From NCBI GenBank assembly GCA_013696905.1, contig JACCXP010000384.1, positions 1 to 11,796 of the forward strand: a DNA stretch of 11,796 nucleotides, given 5' to 3'. Source of the stretch: Thermoleophilaceae bacterium. GTDB taxonomy: Bacteria; Actinomycetota; Thermoleophilia; Solirubrobacterales; Thermoleophilaceae. This document shows positions 7,266 through 11,796 of this stretch, in pieces. Under the pieces are notes generated by a model. It was not told the origin of the DNA, made no database searches, and was given only the letters and a program-made list of their open reading frames with translations. The position numbers and the translations under genes are program-made. The stretch's first letter is position 1, and each line of letters begins with the position of its first letter.

Positions 7266-8626
7266 CCACCACCGTTCTCGAGCCGGCGACCGAGGCGGTG
7301 CTCGCGGAGCTGCCTTCGGCGGGCGTCGAGGAGACCGATGCGGCCGTCGAGCGTGCGCGCGCCGCCTACCCGGCCTGGCGCGCCGTCACGCCGGGCGACC
7401 GGGCGATGCTGCTCCACCGCCTGGCCGATCGCCTCGACGAGCAGCTCGAGCAACTCGCCGTGCTCGAGGCGCGCAACTGCGGCAAGCCGATCGCCGATGC
7501 ACGCGCCGAGATGGGGATGGTGCGCGACACCTTCCGCTACTACGCGGGCGCGCCCGAGCGGCTGCTCGGCGACACGATCCCGGTGGCGGGTGGCGTCGAC
7601 ATGACCTTCCGCGAGCCGCTCGGGGTCGTCGGGCTGATCACGCCATGGAACTTCCCGCTCACGATCGCGGCCTGGAAGATGGCGCCCGCGCTCGCGGCGG
7701 GCAACACGCTCGTGCTGAAGCCGGCCGAGCTGACGCCGCTGACGGCGCTCGAATTCGAGCGGATCGCGCTCGAGGCGGGCATCCCCGCAGGGGTCGTGAA
7801 CGTCGTGTCGGGCCCAGGCCGCGTCTGCGGGCAGCGCCTGGTCGAGCATCCCGACGTGGCGAAGGTCGCGTTCACCGGCTCGACCGAGGTCGGGCGCGGG
7901 ATCGCCGAAGCCGCCGCCTCGACGATCAAGCGCGTGACGCTCGAGCTCGGCGGGAAGTCCGCCAACCTCGTGTTCGCGGATGCCGACCTCGATGCCGCGG
8001 CGGCGGCCGCGCCGATCGCCGTCTTCGGCAACGCCGGCCAGGACTGCTGCGCGCGCTCGCGCATCCTCGTCGAGCGCCCGGCGCTCGACTCGTTCATGGC
8101 CGGGCTCGAGCGGGCGGTCACTGCCGTCCGGGTCGGCGACCCGCTCGACGAGCGGACCGAGATGGGCCCTCTGATCTCGGCCGGCCAGCGCGAGAGTGTC
8201 GGCTCATACGTGGGCGACGGCGCGCCGGTGGCCATTCGCGGCCACGCGCCCGCGGGCCCCGGGTTCTGGTTCCCGCCGACGGTGCTGGCGCCGGTCTCGA
8301 ACGCCGACCGCGCCGCGCGCGACGAGATCTTCGGGCCGGTCGCCTGCGTGATCCCGTTCGAGGACGAGGCAGACGCCGTGCGGATCGCAAACGACACGAT
8401 CTACGGCCTCTCGGGATCGATCTGGACCCGCGACGGCGCCCGCGCGCTGCGCGTCGCGCGCGCGCTCGAGACCGGCGTGATCTCGATCAACTCGAACACC
8501 TCGGTGCGCGTCAGCACGCCGTTCGGGGGCTTCAAGCAGTCGGGGATCGGGCGCGAGCTCGGGCCGCACGCGCTCGAGTCCTACAGCGAGCTGAAGAACG
8601 TCTTCTATGCCGTCGAGGGCGTCTAG
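7262..8626 (+). CDS. NAD(P)-dependent aldehyde dehydrogenase (PuuC/AldC-like)
   Basis: From CTG 7262 the protein is 454 residues, slightly short for the family (about 475-500). Markers are TPWNFP (N130), LVLKPAELTP (150-159), FTGSTEVG (204-211), LELGGK with general base E228, GNAGQDCCARSR with catalytic Cys262, and EIFGPV (355-360). It should oxidise the aldehyde made from the gamma-glutamylated substrate to an acid, passing electrons to NAD(P)+. The start is unusual. The homologous N-terminus (TTTVLEPATEAVLAELP) begins right after a CTG that overlaps the hydrolase stop, and GAGGGG lies 6 nt upstream. The next GTG in frame, at 7298, would remove this conserved strand; GTG 7166 would add 32 low-complexity residues encoded inside the hydrolase gene. 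The family is certain. The start codon is probable and the substrate is inferred. Confidence 0.9.
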   Translation: MTTTVLEPATEAVLAELPSAGVEETDAAVERARAAYPAWRAVTPGDRAMLLHRLADRLDEQLEQLAVLEARNCGKPIADARAEMGMVRDTFRYYAGAPERLLGDTIPVAGGVDMTFREPLGVVGLITPWNFPLTIAAWKMAPALAAGNTLVLKPAELTPLTALEFERIALEAGIPAGVVNVVSGPGRVCGQRLVEHPDVAKVAFTGSTEVGRGIAEAAASTIKRVTLELGGKSANLVFADADLDAAAAAAPIAVFGNAGQDCCARSRILVERPALDSFMAGLERAVTAVRVGDPLDERTEMGPLISAGQRESVGSYVGDGAPVAIRGHAPAGPGFWFPPTVLAPVSNADRAARDEIFGPVACVIPFEDEADAVRIANDTIYGLSGSIWTRDGARALRVARALETGVISINSNTSVRVSTPFGGFKQSGIGRELGPHALESYSELKNVFYAVEGV

Positions 8627-8628
8627 CG

Positions 8629-9372
8629 GTGGGGCGCCTCGACGGCAAGGTTTGCGTGATCACCGGGGCCGCCGGAGGCATCGGCGCAGCGACGGCGCGG
8701 GTGTTCGCCGAGGAGGGCGCGACGGTGGTCGGCGTCGACCTCGCCGCGGGCGCACCCGGCGACCTGTCGCTCGCGACCGACGTCACCGACGCGGCCCAGG
8801 TCGCGGCCATGTACGCGCGTGTGCGCGCAGAGCTCGGCGGCATCGACGTGCTCTTCAACAACGCCGGCATCTCGCCGCCCGACGACGTGTCCGTGCTCGA
8901 CACCTCGCTCGAGGCGTGGCAGCGGGTACAGGACGTGAACCTCCGGAGCGTCTTCCTCTGCTGCAAGCACGGCATCCCGTACCTGCTCGAGCGCGGCGGC
9001 GGATCGGTCATCAACACCGCGTCGTTCGTCGCCGTGATGGGCGCCGCGACCTCGCAGATCTCCTACACCGCATCCAAGGGCGGAGTGCTCGCGCTCTCGC
9101 GCGAGCTCGGCGTCGAGTTCGGTCGCCGCGGCGTGCGAGTGAACGCGCTCTGCCCTGGGCCCGTCGACACGCCGCTCCTGCGCGAGCTCTACGCCAAGGA
9201 CCCAGAGCAGGCCGCGCGCCGGCTCGTGCACCTGCCGATGGGCCGCTTCGCCGAGGCGCGCGAGATTGCCAACGGCGTGCTGTTCCTGGCGAGCGACGAC
9301 TCCACCTACGTGACCGCCTCGACCTTCATGGTCGACGGCGGGCTCTCGGGCGCCTACGTGACGCCCGAGTAG
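8629..9372 (+). CDS. Classical SDR oxidoreductase (NAD-type alcohol dehydrogenase candidate)
   Basis: This 247-residue short-chain dehydrogenase has TGAAGGIG (12-19) for cofactor binding, D37 at the end of the second strand (VVGVDL), which favours NAD(H), and NNAG (77-80). The catalytic set is N104 in DVNLRS, S132 in NTASF, and Y146/K150 in YTASK. PGPVDTPL (176-183) and the C-terminal VDGGLSG (235-241) are also standard. GTG 8629 is 2 nt after the aldehyde dehydrogenase stop, with GAGGG at 8615-8619 as a possible ribosome binding site. Automatic annotation would often call this a 3-oxoacyl-ACP reductase, but no fatty acid genes are nearby. Its position behind the aldehyde dehydrogenase suggests that it oxidises the alcohol whose aldehyde feeds that enzyme, for example gamma-glutamyl-ethanolamide. 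It ends the operon. Confidence 0.9.
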   Translation: MGRLDGKVCVITGAAGGIGAATARVFAEEGATVVGVDLAAGAPGDLSLATDVTDAAQVAAMYARVRAELGGIDVLFNNAGISPPDDVSVLDTSLEAWQRVQDVNLRSVFLCCKHGIPYLLERGGGSVINTASFVAVMGAATSQISYTASKGGVLALSRELGVEFGRRGVRVNALCPGPVDTPLLRELYAKDPEQAARRLVHLPMGRFAEAREIANGVLFLASDDSTYVTASTFMVDGGLSGAYVTPE

Positions 9373-9387
9373 CCCGTCGGGCGGCTA
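9370..9387. repeat. Short dyad after the SDR gene
   Basis: TAGCC (9370-9374) pairs with GGCTA (9383-9387), and inside it GCCCG and CGGGC flank a single T. The dyad begins in the SDR stop codon and runs into the -10 box of the next gene. It could be a weak hairpin ending the operon or a regulatory site. There is no T-run after it. Confidence 0.25.
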
Positions 9388-9391
9388 CGCT
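9386..9391 (+). promoter_or_regulatory. Leaderless-type -10 box of the eRF1-like gene
   Basis: TACGCT matches TANNNT and ends 7 nt before ATG 9399, which has no Shine-Dalgarno sequence. The -35 region (about 9363-9368, GCCCGA) is not recognisable. The arrangement suggests that the eRF1-like gene is transcribed on its own and is not the last gene of the amine operon. Confidence 0.45.
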
Positions 9392-9398
9392 CGCGGCC

Positions 9399-10538
9399 AT
9401 GCAGACCAACGAGCTGAACCGAGACACGCTGCGCCGCCTGGCGGAGCTCCGGCCCGAGCGCGGCAAGGTCGTGTCGCTCTACATGAGCCTCGACCCGAAG
9501 GAGTTCGCCACCCCGCAGGCGCGCACGACGCAGGTCCACTCGCTGCTCGACGACGGCGCGCGCCGCGTGAAGGAGCTCGACGGGCTCTCACACGACGACA
9601 GGAAGGGCGTGGACGCCGACCTCGTCGAGCTGCGCGAGTTCCTCGAGGGCGACGACTTCGTACCGGAGGGGGCGCATGGCATCGCCGCCTTTCGCTCGAG
9701 TCAGGCGGACCTGTTCGAGCTGATCCGCCTTCCGCGCCCGGTGACCCCGCGGATCTTCATCGACGACTCGCCGCTGATCGAGCCGCTGGCCGAGATGGTC
9801 TCGGCGGGCAACTGGGCGCTGCTGCTGCTGTCGCGCAGGACCGCGCGGCTGCTGCGCGGGTCGCCGAGCCGCCTCGACGAGATGCGCGAGTTCCGAGAGC
9901 GCGTGCGCGGCGAGAGTGACGAGGGCAGCCGGGCGATCGACCAGCGCTCCGTCGACGCCGAGGTCAAGGACCACGTCACGAACGCGGCCGAGGAGCTTCA
10001 CACACGTTTTCGTCGCCGCCCGTTCGACCGCCTGCTGGTCGGCTGCAGCGCCGAGCTGTGGCCGGGGCTCGAGTCGCGGCTGCACGCCGACCTGGCTCGT
10101 CGCCTGGCCGGGCGCTTCGACGTCGAAGTCGAGCGCTCGAGCCCTCAGCAGGTGCTCGAGGCGGCCGCTCCGGTGATGGAGGAGGACGACCGGCGGCGCG
10201 AGCGCGAGGCGCTCGACCGTATGGCCGCCGGGCTCGGCGCGGGCGGGCATGGCGCCGCCGGCCTCGACGAGACGCTCGCGATGCTCACCGAGCGCAGGGT
10301 CGAGACGCTGCTGTTCGAGGAGGGCTTCTCGGCACCGGGCGTAGTCTGCGGATCGTGTGGCTGGATCGGTACCGAGGGCGCCTCCTGCCCCGTGGACGGC
10401 AGCGAGCTCGAGCAGCGCGACGACGTGATCGAGAGCGCCGTCGAGCTTGCGCTCGAGCAGGCCGCGGAGATCGTCGTCGTCCACCACCACGACGACCTGG
10501 GCACGCGCGGCTCGATCGGCGCCGTGCTGCGCTTCTAG
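9399..10538 (+). CDS. Bacterial eRF1/Vms1-like protein (baeRF family) with zinc-ribbon L7Ae-type C-terminal domain
   Basis: The 379-residue protein resembles archaeo-eukaryotic release factor 1 without its N-terminal codon-reading domain. The first part (GKVVSLYMSLDP, 22-33, to about 150) forms the divergent N-terminal region of bacterial baeRF proteins. A central eRF1 domain-2-like module follows (about 155-245; PFDRLLVGCSAELWP at 208-222). The C-terminal L7Ae/L30e-like domain (about 290-379) contains a zinc-ribbon insert, VCGSCG and ASCPVDG (C317, C320, C330, possibly D333). It ends with RGSIGAVLRF, closely like the end of archaeal aRF1. There is no GGQ. Where the peptidyl-tRNA-hydrolysing loop would be, the sequence is EGSRAIDQRS, keeping one glutamine (Q182) at roughly the Vms1-like position. 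A role in ribosome rescue or nascent-chain release is inferred from the family; no member-specific function can be read from this sequence. The tail between 258 and 290 is charged and then glycine-rich, probably a linker. Confidence 0.75.
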   Translation: MQTNELNRDTLRRLAELRPERGKVVSLYMSLDPKEFATPQARTTQVHSLLDDGARRVKELDGLSHDDRKGVDADLVELREFLEGDDFVPEGAHGIAAFRSSQADLFELIRLPRPVTPRIFIDDSPLIEPLAEMVSAGNWALLLLSRRTARLLRGSPSRLDEMREFRERVRGESDEGSRAIDQRSVDAEVKDHVTNAAEELHTRFRRRPFDRLLVGCSAELWPGLESRLHADLARRLAGRFDVEVERSSPQQVLEAAAPVMEEDDRRREREALDRMAAGLGAGGHGAAGLDETLAMLTERRVETLLFEEGFSAPGVVCGSCGWIGTEGASCPVDGSELEQRDDVIESAVELALEQAAEIVVVHHHDDLGTRGSIGAVLRF

Positions 10539-10570
10539 CCGAAAAAGCGAGATGCCAGGGCTTTGCGGCT
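10537..10570. terminator. Probable bidirectional terminator hairpin between convergent genes
   Basis: AGCCG (10537-10541) pairs with CGGCT (10566-10570), and AAAGC (10544-10548) pairs with GCTTT (10560-10564). The two segments are separated by a small bulge and enclose an 11-nt loop. The hairpin fills most of the 35-nt gap between the convergent eRF1-like and asparaginase genes. There is no clear T-run, so termination may be weak or factor-assisted. Confidence 0.45.
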
Positions 10571-10573
10571 CAG

Positions 10574-11593
10574 CTAGCGAACGGGCAAGAACTCGAGCTC
10601 GGCCTCGACCGAGCCCGCCTCGGCCCCGCGCGCCGTTCGCACGGCCGGGGAGGCCAGCAAGTCGAGCGAAGGTCCCGCCTCCACCGCCAGGCCTACGCGC
10701 AGCGTGCGCACGGCGGCTGGGCCGAGCGCGCGCCCGGCGCCGTCCAGCACCTTGACTGCCATGCCGCGGCCGTCAGGGAGGCCGGCCGCAACGACTCCCT
10801 CCGCTCCGAGCTTCGCCACGAGGCCTCGTGACGCGTGCATGAGGTTCGTGTCGATACCCCCCTCGCGGCCGACCAGCGGTGAGTTCGCGACCATCGCGGC
10901 GGCTACGCGCTCGCCGCCGCCACCGAGGCCCCCACCGCCGAGGCGGCCGAAGGCCAGCGCCAGAGCGCCGAGCGGCATCCGGTACGCGGGCATCCCACAG
11001 CCGTCGATCGCCTCCGACGGTCGGCTGCCCGTCGCCTCTGCCACGGTCGCCCGCAGCGCCTCCTGGAGCGGGTGCGCCGGCTCGAGGTAGGCGTCGGTCG
11101 GCCAGCCCTCGTGGACGCACAGCGCGAGGCCGAGCGCGTGCTTGCCCGAGCAGTTGTGGTGGACGGGGCGAATGTCGTCGCCGATCTCCCGCGCGACGCG
11201 CCCGTCAAGCGGGGCGGCGATGCCGCAGGCGAGGGCGTCCTCGCCGAGGCCTGCGGTGGCCAGGATCTCCTGCACCAGCAGCACGCGCTCCTCGGACGAG
11301 TCGTGTGACGCGCAGGCGACGGCCAGGTGCCGGTCGCCGAGGCCGAGCGCCTCGAGCGCATCCGCCCGCACGGCCGCGAGCGCCTGGAACGGCTTGGCGG
11401 CCGAGCGCACGAAGACCTCGAGCGCCGCCGCACCCGGGCTCGACTCCCCGGCGAGGCGTCCGTCCCGGTCGCTCACGCAGGCGGCGACCGCGTGCACGCT
11501 CTCCGCCATTCCGCCGCGGCTGACCACGACGGCGCTGCTCGCGGACGGCGGCGCGTCCGGCCCTGAGCGAGAGGGGCGGCGAAGTAGGCGCAT
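10574..11593 (-). CDS. Asparaginase II-type amidohydrolase (PF06089, Rhizobium etli ReAV-like)
   Basis: The 339-residue protein matches the asparaginase class first described from Rhizobium, unrelated to E. coli AnsA/AnsB. The visible signatures are SRGGMAESVHA (25-35), FVRSAAKPFQAL (61-72), CASHDSSEER (94-103), HNCSGKHALGLALC (146-159), AHPLQEAL (173-180) and DGCGMPAYRMPL (197-208). By analogy with ReAV, S64/K67 and S96/K261 are the paired Ser-Lys catalytic residues, and C148, K151 and C199 are the zinc ligands; the spacings agree well. It should hydrolyse L-asparagine to aspartate and ammonia. A glycine-rich stretch at 217-227 (two runs of four glycines) interrupts an otherwise ordinary sequence. 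The start at ATG 11593 gives about 20 residues before the conserved core. A frame open to 11782 overlaps the upstream gene and is rejected. It lies 17 nt behind the Lhr-like gene on the same strand. Confidence 0.87.
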   Translation of the reverse strand: MRLLRRPSRSGPDAPPSASSAVVVSRGGMAESVHAVAACVSDRDGRLAGESSPGAAALEVFVRSAAKPFQALAAVRADALEALGLGDRHLAVACASHDSSEERVLLVQEILATAGLGEDALACGIAAPLDGRVAREIGDDIRPVHHNCSGKHALGLALCVHEGWPTDAYLEPAHPLQEALRATVAEATGSRPSEAIDGCGMPAYRMPLGALALAFGRLGGGGLGGGGERVAAAMVANSPLVGREGGIDTNLMHASRGLVAKLGAEGVVAAGLPDGRGMAVKVLDGAGRALGPAAVRTLRVGLAVEAGPSLDLLASPAVRTARGAEAGSVEAELEFLPVR

Positions 11594-11610
11594 AGTGCTT
11601 GCGGGCCGAG

Positions 11611-11796
11611 TCAGGCGCTCAGGGTCAGCTTGCGCGGGCCCTGGCGGAAGCCGAGCTCGACCAGCAGCGGCTCGACCGCAGACCCGACGACGGGCTCGCC
11701 GTCGAAGCGCTCGAGCGCGAGGCGCTTCAGGCGTCCGCGGCGCACGTGGTCGGCGAGCGCCTCGAGCGCCTCGCGCAGCCACGGCCGGGCCTCGGC
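11611..11796 (-). CDS. C-terminus of a probable Lhr-family ATP-dependent helicase (partial, 5' end outside window)
   Basis: Sixty-one codons and a TGA stop are present; the start lies beyond the window. The stretch RLKRLALERFDGEPVVGS, then LLVELGFRQGPRKLTLSA at the very end, resembles the terminal segment of Lhr-type DNA helicases, where a (V/I)DGEPV motif is followed by an 'aGF...PRgL.LR' ending. The evidence is family memory of a short tail, so the assignment is provisional. The gene ends 17 nt before the asparaginase start, so the two may be co-transcribed. Confidence 0.55.
   Translation of the reverse strand, partial: AEARPWLREALEALADHVRRGRLKRLALERFDGEPVVGSAVEPLLVELGFRQGPRKLTLSA

Noticed and set aside
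8629..9372. SDR as FabG of fatty acid synthesis
   Set aside because: The motifs are common to all classical SDRs. The aspartate after strand 2 favours NAD(H) rather than NADPH, and the context is amine catabolism.
11594..11782. N-terminal extension of the asparaginase to 11782
   Set aside because: It runs through the coding end of the upstream Lhr-like gene in another frame and consists of Arg/Ala-rich sequence not seen in this asparaginase family.
1..11796. CRISPR array, tRNA/rRNA genes, insertion sequence or prophage
   Set aside because: No regularly spaced repeats, no tRNA-like cloverleaf, no transposase or integrase motifs, and no terminal repeats were seen.

Overview
The window is very GC-rich and densely coded. 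It has many GTG starts, 4-nt stop/start overlaps, and short TANNNT boxes placed 7-8 nt before start codons. This suggests a high-GC actinobacterium, and the protein flavour fits the Thermoleophilia/Solirubrobacterales type best. That placement is inference from composition and family resemblance, not from a marker gene.

Layout. (1) Positions 1-1818, minus strand: the N-terminal 606 residues of a dimethylglycine/sarcosine dehydrogenase-like flavoprotein (DAO domain plus the start of a GcvT-type folate domain), cut by the window edge. (2) Positions 1880-9372, plus strand: seven genes in the same direction. They encode a choline/ethanolamine-kinase-like phosphotransferase, a FadR-type GntR regulator, an amino acid/choline-family (APC) permease, a glutamine-synthetase-fold gamma-glutamyl-amine ligase, a PuuD-like class I gamma-glutamyl hydrolase, an aldehyde dehydrogenase and a short-chain dehydrogenase. 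Permease, ligase, hydrolase and aldehyde dehydrogenase are joined by 4-nt overlaps, and the SDR follows after 2 nt. (3) Positions 9399-10538, plus strand: a bacterial eRF1/Vms1-like (baeRF) protein with its own leaderless-type promoter. (4) Positions 10574-11593, minus strand: an asparaginase-II-type (PF06089) amidohydrolase, convergent with (3) across a probable bidirectional hairpin. (5) Positions 11611-11796, minus strand: the last 61 residues of what looks like an Lhr-family helicase.

How the genes may work together. The central block has the parts of a gamma-glutamylation route for a small amine: uptake, ATP-dependent gamma-glutamylation, oxidation of the protected amine, then hydrolysis that returns glutamate. 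The oxidising pair is an SDR plus an ALDH, with no PuuB-type amine oxidase. This fits an amino alcohol such as ethanolamine (alcohol to aldehyde to acid, giving gamma-glutamyl-glycine and then glutamate plus glycine) better than a polyamine. The neighbouring choline-kinase-like gene and the divergent dimethylglycine/sarcosine dehydrogenase-like gene fit a choline/ethanolamine theme with glycine as a common product. Substrates are inferred, not shown by the sequence.

Regulation. Two candidate operators are visible: a 23-nt imperfect dyad between the divergent flavoprotein and kinase genes, and an 8-bp-arm inverted repeat between the -35 and -10 positions in front of the permease. No stretch above about 60 bases lacks a gene. 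I saw no tRNA, rRNA, CRISPR array or mobile element.
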